Assembly: GCA_963842355.1 (NCBI GenBank) | Contig: CAWJGC010000017.1 | Location: 310,001-374,000 of the forward strand | DNA from: JASHPR01 sp963842355 | GTDB lineage: Bacteria; Actinomycetota; Actinomycetes; Streptosporangiales; Streptosporangiaceae | DNA: 64,000 nt | Reading direction: 5' to 3' | Shown: in pieces, positions 42,019 to 50,303 of the stretch | Layout of the letters: each line of letters starts with the position of its first letter | How positions within the stretch are numbered: the stretch's first letter is position 1 | Translations under genes and position numbers: made by a program | The notes under the pieces: model-generated | The model's input: the letters and a program-made list of their open reading frames with translations, nothing else | Told to the model about the DNA's origin: nothing | Database searches by the model: none

Positions 42019-43674
42019 TCAGCCCGCCGCAGAGCCGATTTGGAGCAGCGGCTGCGTGACGTCGGCGAAGAAGTCGTGGCCCTTGTCGTCGACGACGATG
42101 AACGCGGGGAAGTCGCGGACCTCGATCTTCCAGACCGCCTCCATGCCGAGTTCGGGATACTCGAGCACCTCGACCTTGGTGATGCAGTCCCGGGCCAGCC
42201 GCGCCGCCGCGCCGCCGATCGAGCCCAGGTAGAACCCGCCGTGCTTGCGGCACGCCTCGGTCACCGCCGCCGACCGGTTCCCCTTGGCCAGCATCACCAG
42301 CGACCCGCCCGCCGCCTGGAACTCCTCCACGTAAGAGTCCATCCGGCCCGCGGTGGTCGGCCCGAACGACCCGGACGCGTACCCTTGCGGCGTCTTGGCC
42401 GGCCCCGCGTAGTACACCGCGTGATCGCGCAGGTAGGCGGGCATCGGCTCGCCCCGCGCGATCCGTTCGGAAATCTTGGCGTGGGCAATGTCCCGGGCGA
42501 CGACCATGGGCCCCGTCAGCGACAGCCGGGTCTTGATCGGGTACCGGGACAGCTCCGCGCGGATCTCCGGCATCGGCCGGCTCAGGTCGATCCGCACCAC
42601 CTCGGAGTCGAGTTCGTCCTCGGCGGTCTCCGGCAGGTACTGCGCCGGGTCGGTCTCCAGCCGCTCCAGGAACACCCCGTCCCGGGTGATCTTGCCGAGC
42701 GCCTGCCGGTCGGCGGAGCACGACACCGCGATCGCCACCGGGCACGACGCGCCGTGCCGCGGCAGCCGGATCACCCGGACGTCGTGGCAGAAGTACTTGC
42801 CGCCGAACTGGGCACCGATGCCCGTCCGGCGGGTGATCTCCAGCACCTGCTGCTCCAGTTCGAGGTCGCGGAACCCGTGCGCGGCCATGCTGCCGGTGGT
42901 CGGCAGGCTGTCCAGGTAGCGGGCCGAGGCGTACTTGGCCGTCTTCAGGGCGAACTCGGCGCTGGTGCCGCCGACGACGATGGCCAGGTGGTAGGGCGGG
43001 CACGCGGCGGTGCCCAGGGAGCGGATCTTCGCCTCGAGGAACTTCAGCATGGCGGCCGGGCTGAGCACGGCCTTGGTCTCCTGGTAGAGGTACGACTTGT
43101 TCGCCGAGCCGCCGCCCTTGGCCATGAACAGGAACTTGTACTCCCCGCCGTCGGCCGCGTACAGCTCGATCTGGGCCGGCAGGTTGCTGCCGGTGTTCCG
43201 CTCGTCCCACATGGTCAGCGGCGCGAGCTGGGAGTAGCGGAGGTTCAGCGTGGTGTAGGCGTCGTAGACGCCGCGGGCGATGTGCTCGGAATCCCGGCCG
43301 TCGGTCAGCACCTGCTGGCCGCGCTTGCCCATCACGATCGCGGTGCCGGTGTCCTGGCACATGGGCAGCACCCCGCCCGCCGCGATGCACGCGTTCTGCA
43401 GCAGGTCACGGGCCACGAAACGGTCGTTGGGGGACGCCTGCGGATCGTCCAGGATCGACCGGAGCTGCCGCAGGTGGCCGGGCCGGAGCAGATGGGCGAT
43501 GTCGCGCATGGCGGTCTGCGTCAGCAGGCTGAGCACGGCAGGCTGGATCTCCAGGAATACTTTCCCGAACGCCTGCCGCGTGCCGGTCCCGTCGGAGGTG
43601 AGCTGACGGTATTCGGTGGTGTCCTCGCCGAGCGGCAGCAGGTCGGTATAGGAAAATTCGGGCATCTGGGGCAT
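42019..43674 (-). CDS. Fumarate hydratase, class I (Fe-S)
   Basis: Converts fumarate and malate in the TCA cycle. It has 551 residues from ATG 43674 (an ATG at 43686 is also possible). The alpha and beta parts are fused, as in FumA. CQDTGTAIVMGKRG, KGGGSANKSYLY, ACPPYHLAIVVGG and GGKYFCHDVRVIRLPRHGASC supply the Fe-S cysteines. GPTTAGRMDSYVEEFQAAG and KGNRSAAVTEACRKHGGFYLGSIGG complete the beta part. It is oxygen-labile by family knowledge. Monocistronic by layout. Confidence 0.95.
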   Translation of the reverse strand: MPQMPEFSYTDLLPLGEDTTEYRQLTSDGTGTRQAFGKVFLEIQPAVLSLLTQTAMRDIAHLLRPGHLRQLRSILDDPQASPNDRFVARDLLQNACIAAGGVLPMCQDTGTAIVMGKRGQQVLTDGRDSEHIARGVYDAYTTLNLRYSQLAPLTMWDERNTGSNLPAQIELYAADGGEYKFLFMAKGGGSANKSYLYQETKAVLSPAAMLKFLEAKIRSLGTAACPPYHLAIVVGGTSAEFALKTAKYASARYLDSLPTTGSMAAHGFRDLELEQQVLEITRRTGIGAQFGGKYFCHDVRVIRLPRHGASCPVAIAVSCSADRQALGKITRDGVFLERLETDPAQYLPETAEDELDSEVVRIDLSRPMPEIRAELSRYPIKTRLSLTGPMVVARDIAHAKISERIARGEPMPAYLRDHAVYYAGPAKTPQGYASGSFGPTTAGRMDSYVEEFQAAGGSLVMLAKGNRSAAVTEACRKHGGFYLGSIGGAAARLARDCITKVEVLEYPELGMEAVWKIEVRDFPAFIVVDDKGHDFFADVTQPLLQIGSAAG

Positions 43675-43826
43675 CGGGCGGCACATCCTCGCGCGACGGT
43701 CTTCGGACTCGTCTCATCGTAGATCGCTGGCTCTAATGGCCCGGCGGCCCGCATGGGGCTGGCCCGGCCGGGTAGTGAGCCACCGGGTCCTGGGCTCAGC
43801 CAGGCACGGCGAAATGTGAGTGAGCG

Positions 43827-44054
43827 ATGACGAGCATGCCGGAAGCCAGCCAGAACGGCATCGACCTGAGCGAGGCCGCCCGTCAGCTTGAGCTGGCGGT
43901 TCATGACGCGCAGGTGGCCTACGACTGCGTGGCCCTTGGCCACCTGGACCGGGCGCACACCCACGCGATCACCGCTCGCGCCGCGGCCGACGCCGCCGAG
44001 ACCATCCTGCGCGCCGTGCTGGACGCGGGAGGCCAGCCGGGCGGCGGCGAGTAA
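43827..44054 (+). CDS. Small hypothetical helical protein (75 aa)
   Basis: The ATG at 43827 opens a 75-residue frame with good actinobacterial codon use: MTSMPEASQNGIDLSEAARQ then LELAVHDAQVAYDCVALGHL, mostly helix. It sits between the fumarase and the DrrAB-type genes and ends 17 bases before the convergent permease gene. No Shine-Dalgarno is obvious. The family is not recognised. Confidence 0.6.
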   Translation: MTSMPEASQNGIDLSEAARQLELAVHDAQVAYDCVALGHLDRAHTHAITARAAADAAETILRAVLDAGGQPGGGE

Positions 44055-44071
44055 CGGCCGGCTTGCGGGGC

Positions 44072-44974
44072 TCACCTCGCCAGGCGGGGCAGCAGCATCG
44101 CCGACGCGGTGACGCCGAGCACCGTGGCGCCGACCAGCACGGCCGCGTCGAGCGCCAGGTGGGCCTGGGTGCCGATGAGCAGCCCCCGGAGCGCGTCCAC
44201 CTCGTAGGACAGCGGGTTGACCTTGCTGATCGCCTGCAGCCACCCGGGCATGAGCTTCTCCGGGTACAGCGCGTTCGAGCTGAAGAACAGCGGCATCGTG
44301 ATCGCCTGGCCGATCCCCATCAGCCGGTCCCGGGACAGCGCCAGCCCGGCGATGCTCATCGACAGGCAGGAGAAGAACGCCGAGCCGAGCACCACGATGG
44401 CCGCGGCGGCGAGCAGCTTGAGCGGGTTGTGGGTGAGCGCGACGCCGAGCAGCGCGGACAGCACCACGACCACGACCGCCTGGACGATCGAGCGCACCCC
44501 GGCGGCGAACGCCTTGCCGGTGATCAGCGCGGCCCGCGGGGTGGGGGTGACCATCAGCTTGGCGAGCACTCCCGCGTCCCGCTCCCAGATGATCTGGATC
44601 CCGTAGAAGATGGCGATGAACAGCGCGGACTGGGCGAGGATGCCCGGCGCGAGGTAGGCCAGGTAGGGGATGCCGTCCGGGGTCGGGATCGCGTGGATCC
44701 GGTTGAACGTCTCGCCGAAGATCAGCAGCCAGAGCGCGGGCTGGATGGCCCGGGTGTACAGTTCCGTGCGGTCGTGGCGGATCTTGCGCAACTCGACCCA
44801 GCACAGCGTGCCGATGCGGTTGGCCAGCCGGCGCGCGACGGCGAGCGGGCTCTCGCTGGCCAGTTCCGGCAGGCCGGAGCCGGTGAGTCCGGAAACAGCC
44901 GGCTCAGCCGAGACGGCGGGCGGTACGCCGGGCGCGGCGGACGTCACGGATGCCTCCCCTCTCGGTGTCGTCAT
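44072..44974 (-). CDS. ABC-2 type transporter permease (DrrB-like)
   Basis: Membrane partner of the ATPase upstream. It has 300 residues and about six membrane helices: ALWLLIFGETFNRI, YLAYLAPGILAQSALFIAIFYG, VQAVVVVVLSALLGVAL, LLAAAAIVVLGSAFFSCLSMS and others, with an Ala/Pro-rich start. RTELYTRAIQPALWLL and VNPLSYEVDALRG are typical of DrrB/NodJ exporters. Its start overlaps the ATPase gene by about 70 bases, a later start being possible. It probably exports a drug or lipid. Confidence 0.9.
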   Translation of the reverse strand: MTTPRGEASVTSAAPGVPPAVSAEPAVSGLTGSGLPELASESPLAVARRLANRIGTLCWVELRKIRHDRTELYTRAIQPALWLLIFGETFNRIHAIPTPDGIPYLAYLAPGILAQSALFIAIFYGIQIIWERDAGVLAKLMVTPTPRAALITGKAFAAGVRSIVQAVVVVVLSALLGVALTHNPLKLLAAAAIVVLGSAFFSCLSMSIAGLALSRDRLMGIGQAITMPLFFSSNALYPEKLMPGWLQAISKVNPLSYEVDALRGLLIGTQAHLALDAAVLVGATVLGVTASAMLLPRLAR

Positions 44975-45767
44975 CGAGCGTGCCGCCGGTGTAGTGGCGG
45001 AACACCTCGTCCAGCGTGGCCCCGCTGCCGAGCATGGCCTTGAGCATGCCCGGGGTGCCGGTGGCCCGGATCGAGCCCGCGTGCATGAGCGCGATCCGGT
45101 CGCAGTAGGTATCGGCCTCGTCCATGTAGTGGGTCGTCATCAGGACGGTGATCGGGGCGGACTCGCGCAGCCCGCCGATGTATTCCCACACGTCGGAGCG
45201 CGCGATCGGGTCCAGCCCGACGGTCGGCTCGTCCAGTACCAGCAGCCGGGGCGCGCTGACCAGGGCCTGTGCGAGTTCCAGGCGGCGGATCATGCCCCCG
45301 GAGTAGGTCTTGACCAGGCGCTGGGACGGCTCGGTCAGGCCCATGGCCGCGAGCGCGCCGTCGACGCGCTCGTCGCGCAGCCGCCTCGGGACGTCGAACA
45401 GCCGGGCGAACAACTCCACGTTCTCGCGCCCGGTGAGCGTCGCGTCCGCGGACAGCAACTGCGGCACGTAGCCGATCATCCGCCGGACCCGCATGGGGCT
45501 GGACGCGACATCCGTCCCGAACACCGTCACGTGCCCGGCGGCCGGCTTGAGCAGGGTCGTGAGCATCCGGATCGTGGTCGTCTTGCCCGCGCCGTTCGGC
45601 CCGAGCAGCCCGAACGTCTCGCCGGGCCCGATCTCCAGGTCCACGTGATCGACCGCGACGTGGTCGCCGAAGCGGTAGGTCAGGCCGAGGCAGCGGACCG
45701 CGGCGCCGCCGGGCCCTGCTTCGGCGGTGCCCACGGCCTGCGCCGGGGCCGCGTCCCGCGGCGACAT
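44904..45767 (-). CDS. DrrA-family ABC transporter ATP-binding protein
   Basis: It has 287 residues. Walker A GPNGAGKTTTI, Q-loop YVPQLLSADATLTGREN, signature YSGGMIRRLELA, Walker B LLVLDEPTVGLD and switch MTTHYMDEAD are complete. The C-terminal GSGATLDEVFRHYTGGT is characteristic of the daunorubicin-resistance type. It is coupled with the permease gene that follows and lies downstream of a MarR gene on the same strand, so the three may form an operon. Confidence 0.93.
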   Translation of the reverse strand: MSPRDAAPAQAVGTAEAGPGGAAVRCLGLTYRFGDHVAVDHVDLEIGPGETFGLLGPNGAGKTTTIRMLTTLLKPAAGHVTVFGTDVASSPMRVRRMIGYVPQLLSADATLTGRENVELFARLFDVPRRLRDERVDGALAAMGLTEPSQRLVKTYSGGMIRRLELAQALVSAPRLLVLDEPTVGLDPIARSDVWEYIGGLRESAPITVLMTTHYMDEADTYCDRIALMHAGSIRATGTPGMLKAMLGSGATLDEVFRHYTGGTLDDDTERGGIRDVRRARRTARRLG

Positions 45768-45875
45768 CGTGCCGCCCGTCGTTCTCGCGTCCCGCGGCGC
45801 CCCCGTGCCGCCCGCGTCTCGCGTCCCGCGGCGTCCCCGTGCCGCCCGCGCCCGGCCAGGTGTCCGGCCGCGGGG

Positions 45876-46370
45876 TCACGGGCGCTCCATTCGCTCGGCG
45901 AGGCGCAGCAGCGCGGGGGCGGCCGCCGCGAGCGCCTGCCGGTCCGGCGGCGCCAGCCGGGCCAGCGCCTGGCCCGCCAGGTCGGCCCGCAGATCCCGGA
46001 ACTCCGCGATCCGCTTCGTGGCCTGGTCGGTGACGGTCAGCCGCGCCGTCCTGGCGTCCTGCGGATCCCGGCCGCGGCTCAGCAGGCCAGCGTCGGTGAG
46101 CCGCCCCACCAGGGTGCTGACCGTGTTCGGCGCCAGCCGGAGTTCCTGCGCGGCGTCGGCGACGGTGATCCCGGGCCGGGCGGCGGCCAGGCGCAGCAAC
46201 TCGGACTGGGCGGGCGGCAGCGGCTGCTGCGCCCAGGCCTGCCGGGCGGTCCGGCGCGCGGTCCTGCGGATCACGCTGATCGCCGCGAACAGGTCAGCCG
46301 CCGCGGCCTGGGCGGTGCCGGCCTGGGCGGTGCCTGCCTGGGCTGACCGGCCACCAGCAATATCGTTCAC
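45876..46370 (-). CDS. MarR-family transcriptional regulator
   Basis: It has 164 residues from GTG 46370. After an Ala/Gln-rich start (residues about 10-30) comes the winged helix-turn-helix: LSELLRLAAARPGITVADAA-like helices, then LRLAPNTVSTLVGRLTDAG and the wing LLSRGRDPQDARTARLTVTD. It lies between the MFS exporter and the DrrAB-type genes, all on the minus strand. It probably represses one or both. Sites resembling each other at 46365 and 48526 may be its operators. Confidence 0.9.
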   Translation of the reverse strand: MNDIAGGRSAQAGTAQAGTAQAAAADLFAAISVIRRTARRTARQAWAQQPLPPAQSELLRLAAARPGITVADAAQELRLAPNTVSTLVGRLTDAGLLSRGRDPQDARTARLTVTDQATKRIAEFRDLRADLAGQALARLAPPDRQALAAAAPALLRLAERMERP

Positions 46371-46378
46371 AGAGCTAA
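46365..46378 (-). promoter_or_regulatory. Possible MarR operator at its own start
   Basis: TTAGCTCTGTGAAC (minus strand) overlaps the GTG start of the MarR gene. It matches TTAGTTTGGTCTAA before the MFS gene at nine of fourteen positions. Weak support. Confidence 0.3.
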
Positions 46379-46441
46379 CTATATAGCCGTCCGGCGTTGA
46401 GCGCGGGTTCCCGGCCGGGGCGGCGGCGGGCCCGGGTGGCG

Positions 46442-48415
46442 TCACACGTCGGGCGTGGCCCGGCCCCGGCCGCGCAGGGGCCCGCCGCGGTCGGCCGGGC
46501 CGGCCTGGCCGCCGCTGACCGACGGCCGGCCGCCGTTCGGCGTGGGCTGGCCATCGCCGGACAGCTGGCCGCGGCCTGGCCTCGGCTGGCTGCCGTTCGC
46601 TGGCTGGCCCTGCCCCGCCGCCGGCAGGCCGTCGGCACCGTCGGCGCCGTCGGCGACGGCGTGCTCGTCGTGCACGTACCGGCCGCCGCGCAGCACGGAC
46701 GCGAACGCGGCGATCACCAGCAGGGCCATGGCCGTGCTGAACACGATCACCAGGCCGTGGTGGAACGGGCCGGAGATGATCTGGGGGAAGAACTGCCTGC
46801 CGGTCAGCACGGCCGCCTGGGCGGCCGGCAGGTGCGCGAGGACCCCGGTCGGAGCCAGCAGCTGGTGCACCGGGTTGTAGCCGAGGAACGCGGCGAACAG
46901 GCTGGCCACCGGGGGGGCCTGGCCGATCTGGTGCGCGATCGCGTGCGGCACGCCGTGGGCGGTCAGGCCGTGGGTGAGCGTGGTCGGCAGCGTGCTGGCC
47001 AGCCCGGCGATCATCAGCGAGAAGAAGATGCCGATGGACAGCACGAATCCGGAGTTCTGGAACGTGGCGAGCATGCCGGATGCGGCGCCGCGCTGCCGGG
47101 CCGGGACACTGTTCATGATCGCGGCGGCGTTGGGTGCGGAGAACAGCCCCATGCCCGCTCCGGCCACGAAGATCAGGCCCGCGAACGCCAGGTACCTGAA
47201 ATCCGTCGGCAGCAGCATCAGCCCGCCGAACCCCGCGGCCGACACCAGCAGCCCGCCGGATGCGAAGGCACGGGCGCCGTGCCTGTCCGACAGGATGCCG
47301 GAGACGGGCCCGGAGACGACGAAGCCGAAGGTGAGCGGCAGCAGGTAGATGCCCGACCACAGGGGCGTGTCCTTGAAGTTGTAGCCGTGCAGCACCAGCC
47401 AGATCCCCTGCAGCCAGATGATCAGCATGAACTGAAGCCCGCCGCGGGCGATCGAGGCCAGCAGCGTGGCCACGCTGCCGGCCGCGAACGCCCGGATCCG
47501 CAGCAGCTTCAGGTCGAACATCGGCTGGCTGACCCGCGTTTCGATGAAGCAGAACGCTACGAGCAGCGCCACTCCGCCGATCATGCCGGTCAGCACCATG
47601 GGGTTGGTCCAGCCCATGGTGTGCCCGCCGTACGGCTGGATCCCGTAGGTAATCCCGGCCAGCAGCCCGATCAGGCCGACCGCGAACGTGATGTTGCCCA
47701 GCCAGTCGATCTTGGCTCGGTTCCTGGCCCCGATCTCGCGCAGGCTGTGGTAGGACCAGAAGGTCCCGATCACGCCGATCGGCACGGACACGATGAAGAC
47801 CAGGCGCCAGTCCACCGCGGCCAGCACGCCACCGAGGATCAGGCCGATGAACTGGCCGGAGATGCCGGCCACCTGGTTGATGCCCATGGCCATGCCGCGC
47901 TGGTCGGACGGGAAGGCGTCGGTCAGGATCGCCGGCGAGTTCGCCATCAGCATCGCGCCGCCCACGGCCTGGATCACCCGGAAGCCGATCAGCCAGAGCG
48001 CGCCGGCCGGGCCGGTGAGCGGGTCGAACGGCAGGGCGAGGGCGCCGAGGCTGAAGACGGCGAAGCCCGCGTTGTACATGCGCACCCGGCCGAACATGTC
48101 ACCGAGGCGGCCCAGGGTGACCACCAGGACGGCCGACACGACCAGGTAGCCCATCAGCATCCAGAGCAGGTAGCTCACGTTGCCCGGGGTCAGCGGGTCC
48201 AGCTTGATCCCCCGGAAGATCGCCGGCAGCGCGATGATCACGATGGAGGCGTTGACGGTGGCCGCCAGCATGCCGAGCGTGGTGTTGGAGAGGGCAACCC
48301 ACTTGTAGCGGTCGCTCTGCTGGGTCAGTGACGCGCCCGGCGGCGGCCCGGCCTGACCGTTAGCTGCCCCCGGGCCTGCCGGTTCCGTGCGGCTGCTGTC
48401 CGCCGGCTCACCCAC
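46442..48415 (-). CDS. DHA2-family MFS drug exporter
   Basis: It has 657 residues and about 14 membrane helices, from GTG 48415 with GGGAGG seven bases before it. Motif A is GRLGDMFGRVRMYNAG. Motif C-like and DHA2 features include INQVAGISGQFIGLILGGVLA and RVIQAVGGAMLMANSPAIL. The C-terminus has a Gly/Gln/Asp-rich hydrophilic tail of about 60 residues. A proton-driven multidrug exporter by family. The upstream region has tandem copies of the Shine-Dalgarno segment. Confidence 0.93.
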   Translation of the reverse strand: MGEPADSSRTEPAGPGAANGQAGPPPGASLTQQSDRYKWVALSNTTLGMLAATVNASIVIIALPAIFRGIKLDPLTPGNVSYLLWMLMGYLVVSAVLVVTLGRLGDMFGRVRMYNAGFAVFSLGALALPFDPLTGPAGALWLIGFRVIQAVGGAMLMANSPAILTDAFPSDQRGMAMGINQVAGISGQFIGLILGGVLAAVDWRLVFIVSVPIGVIGTFWSYHSLREIGARNRAKIDWLGNITFAVGLIGLLAGITYGIQPYGGHTMGWTNPMVLTGMIGGVALLVAFCFIETRVSQPMFDLKLLRIRAFAAGSVATLLASIARGGLQFMLIIWLQGIWLVLHGYNFKDTPLWSGIYLLPLTFGFVVSGPVSGILSDRHGARAFASGGLLVSAAGFGGLMLLPTDFRYLAFAGLIFVAGAGMGLFSAPNAAAIMNSVPARQRGAASGMLATFQNSGFVLSIGIFFSLMIAGLASTLPTTLTHGLTAHGVPHAIAHQIGQAPPVASLFAAFLGYNPVHQLLAPTGVLAHLPAAQAAVLTGRQFFPQIISGPFHHGLVIVFSTAMALLVIAAFASVLRGGRYVHDEHAVADGADGADGLPAAGQGQPANGSQPRPGRGQLSGDGQPTPNGGRPSVSGGQAGPADRGGPLRGRGRATPDV

Positions 48416-48423
48416 CGTTCAGC

Positions 48424-48516
48424 CTCCCTCTCCCGCGCGCACCAGTCTCCCTCTCCCGTGCGGACCAGTCTCCCTCTCCCGTGCGCACCAGTCTCCCTCT
48501 CCGTCTCCCGTGCGCA
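48424..48516 (-). repeat. 23-bp tandem repeat of the Shine-Dalgarno region before the MFS gene
   Basis: On the minus strand ACTGG, then a CGCACGGGAGAGGGAG-type unit of 23 bp, is repeated three times (48424-48446, 48447-48469, 48470-48492), with a fourth partial copy. Each unit has a GGGAGAGGGAG segment. The copy nearest the gene supplies its ribosome-binding site. Confidence 0.85.
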
Positions 48517-48525
48517 TATATTTGC

Positions 48526-48539
48526 TTAGACCAAACTAA
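48526..48539 (-). promoter_or_regulatory. Dyad TTAGTTTGGTCTAA in the MFS promoter
   Basis: TTAG...CTAA dyad in an AT-rich patch (ATATATTTGCTTAGACC) that is probably the promoter of the MFS gene. Similar to the word at the MarR start. Candidate MarR operator. Confidence 0.4.
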
Positions 48540-48605
48540 CAGCGATCGGCGGGCACGCAGCCGGGCGGATCGCCGCCACTCATCCGGAAGCGGTATCGTC
48601 TCGGC

Positions 48606-49634
48606 ATGCTGACGTGGCTGCGGCGCCTGATCTCCCGTCCCACGGCCAAGCCCGCAGCGACCGAGGCCGCGGCGGCGGAGCCCACCGCGACCGGCACCGC
48701 CGCGAATGAGACCGCCGCCGCGGCCAGAACCCTGCCGGGCGTCGACGTGTCGAGCTTCCAGGGAACTCCCGGGCAATGGCGCGGCGAGGCGGGCAACATC
48801 AGCTGGGCGGCGGTGAAGATCACCGAGCTTGAGCCCAACGGCAACCACTACGTGAATCCCGATGCCGCCGCGGACTGGAGCTACCTGCGGCAGGCCAGGA
48901 AGGGCCGCATCGGCTACCTGTTCGGGCACCCGTCGGTGAACGCGGCAGCGACCGTGAGCTTCTTCGTCACCGAGCTCACCAGGCTCGGTCTCGAAAACGG
49001 CGACGGGGTGATGTTGGACCTCGAGGTCACCGACGGCCGCGGCCCGGCCGAAGTAGACGCGTGGGCGGCCGCGGTCATGGCCGACCTGAAGAAGGCTCTC
49101 GGGCGGGAGCCGGTCGTGTACACCTTCATCTCCTTCGCCCAGGAGGGGAACTGCGCTCACCTGGGCGGTTACCCACTGTGGATCGCCGACCCGTCCCGGC
49201 CGGCCGGTCATCCCGAAGTGCCCGCGCCCTGGACCAGGTGGGCGATTCACCAGTACTCGATCACCAGTCCGATCGACCGGGACGTGGCGAACTACCCGAC
49301 CTTAGCGGCGATGGCCGCGGCGCTCGGGAAGCCGGACAAGCCGAAGGAGCCACCCTTGGAGAATCTCGGCGGAACGATCGTCGGCGACGTCAGCTCGGTC
49401 CGCTGGAGCAGCGGCCTCACCGTCGTGGCCGGGCTCGGCAAGGACGGCTTCGTCCAGGCCACCCGGTGGGATGGCAGCCGGTGGGAGCCATGGCGGAACA
49501 TCAGCCTGACCAAGGCCGTCGGGGCGCCGGGCCTGCTGGCCTGGGGCGACGGGAAGGGCCAGCTCTACTACACCGACTCAGCCGGAAACGTGCAGCTCAT
49601 GAGCAGCCAGGACTCCGGCAAGACCTGGACCTGA
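48606..49634 (+). CDS. GH25 lysozyme-like protein with C-terminal lectin-like segment
   Basis: It has 342 residues. A glycoside hydrolase family 25 domain (about 43-240): LPGVDVSSFQGTPG (Asp), GYLFGHPSVNAAA, GVMLDLEVTDG (catalytic acid pair), VVYTFISFAQ and WAIHQYSI. The last ~85 residues (VRWSSGLTVVAGLGKDGFVQ ... LYYTDSAGNVQLMSSQ) look like repeats of a sugar-binding or beta-propeller blade. No hydrophobic signal peptide is seen, only an Ala/Thr-rich N-terminus, so export is unexplained. Confidence 0.88.
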   Translation: MLTWLRRLISRPTAKPAATEAAAAEPTATGTAANETAAAARTLPGVDVSSFQGTPGQWRGEAGNISWAAVKITELEPNGNHYVNPDAAADWSYLRQARKGRIGYLFGHPSVNAAATVSFFVTELTRLGLENGDGVMLDLEVTDGRGPAEVDAWAAAVMADLKKALGREPVVYTFISFAQEGNCAHLGGYPLWIADPSRPAGHPEVPAPWTRWAIHQYSITSPIDRDVANYPTLAAMAAALGKPDKPKEPPLENLGGTIVGDVSSVRWSSGLTVVAGLGKDGFVQATRWDGSRWEPWRNISLTKAVGAPGLLAWGDGKGQLYYTDSAGNVQLMSSQDSGKTWT

Positions 49635-49697
49635 GCGCCCGCCCGGCGGGCCGGGCGGGCCGGCGGCGCAGCCTCTGGAGCCTGTTATCTTCTGGGT

Positions 49698-50303
49698 GTG
49701 ACCTCGCGACCAGCGCCACGTGATCTGCGCGCCTCCGACGCGGACCGGGAGCGAGTGATCGCCCTGCTCACCGAGGCGGCCGGGGACGGCAGGCTGACCC
49801 TGGGGGAGCATTCGGAACGAACCGACCGCGCCTACTCAGCTCGCACTCTCGGCGAGCTGGCCGTGCTCACCGCCGACCTGGCCGTGCCGTCCGCCCAGCC
49901 GATCCGGCTGGACACCAGGAGGCCCGTGGCGGGCATCTTCGGCCGGGAGCGTCGCGACGGGCGCTGGGTGGTGCCGGAACGACTCGCGGTGACCGCGATC
50001 TTCGGTGAGGTCGTGCTGGACCTGCGCGAGGCGCTGCTGCAGAGCCGGCGGGTCACCGTGCTCGCCACGGTGCTGGGCGGCACGCTGCAGCTGATCGTTC
50101 CCGAAGGAGTGGCCGTCGAGATGACCGGCTCGGCCGTGCTGAGCAGGAAGACCGGCCAGCCGGGCACGAAGCCGGCTGGCGGCCCGGCCGCCTCGGGTAC
50201 GCCGGTGATCGAAGTGCGCGCGCTGACGTTCTGCGGCCGGGTGAAGGTGATCAGGCCGCGGCGGTCCCGGTGGCGGGGGGCGCTCAGTCGCCGTCGAAGT
50301 TGA
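49698..50303 (+). CDS. DUF1707 protein with LiaF-like C-terminus
   Basis: It has 201 residues from GTG 49698. Residues 8-60 are DUF1707: LRASDADRERVIALLTEAAG, DGRLTLGEHSERTDRAYSAR, TLGELAVLTADLA. Residues about 90-190 form a beta-rich domain (VTAIFGEVVLDLREALLQ, VTVLATVLGGTLQLIVPEGV) as in the LiaF/cell-wall-stress family. Role unknown; members are often linked to envelope stress. The last 20 bases overlap the convergent glpX gene. Confidence 0.88.
   Translation: MTSRPAPRDLRASDADRERVIALLTEAAGDGRLTLGEHSERTDRAYSARTLGELAVLTADLAVPSAQPIRLDTRRPVAGIFGRERRDGRWVVPERLAVTAIFGEVVLDLREALLQSRRVTVLATVLGGTLQLIVPEGVAVEMTGSAVLSRKTGQPGTKPAGGPAASGTPVIEVRALTFCGRVKVIRPRRSRWRGALSRRRS

Noticed and set aside
42016..43722. 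568-codon plus-strand frame opposite fumarase
   Set aside because: Antisense to an unmistakable class I fumarase; composition typical of GC shadow frames.
46397..48331. 644-codon plus-strand frame opposite the MFS exporter
   Set aside because: Arg/Gly/His/Gln-rich antisense shadow of a 14-helix transporter.
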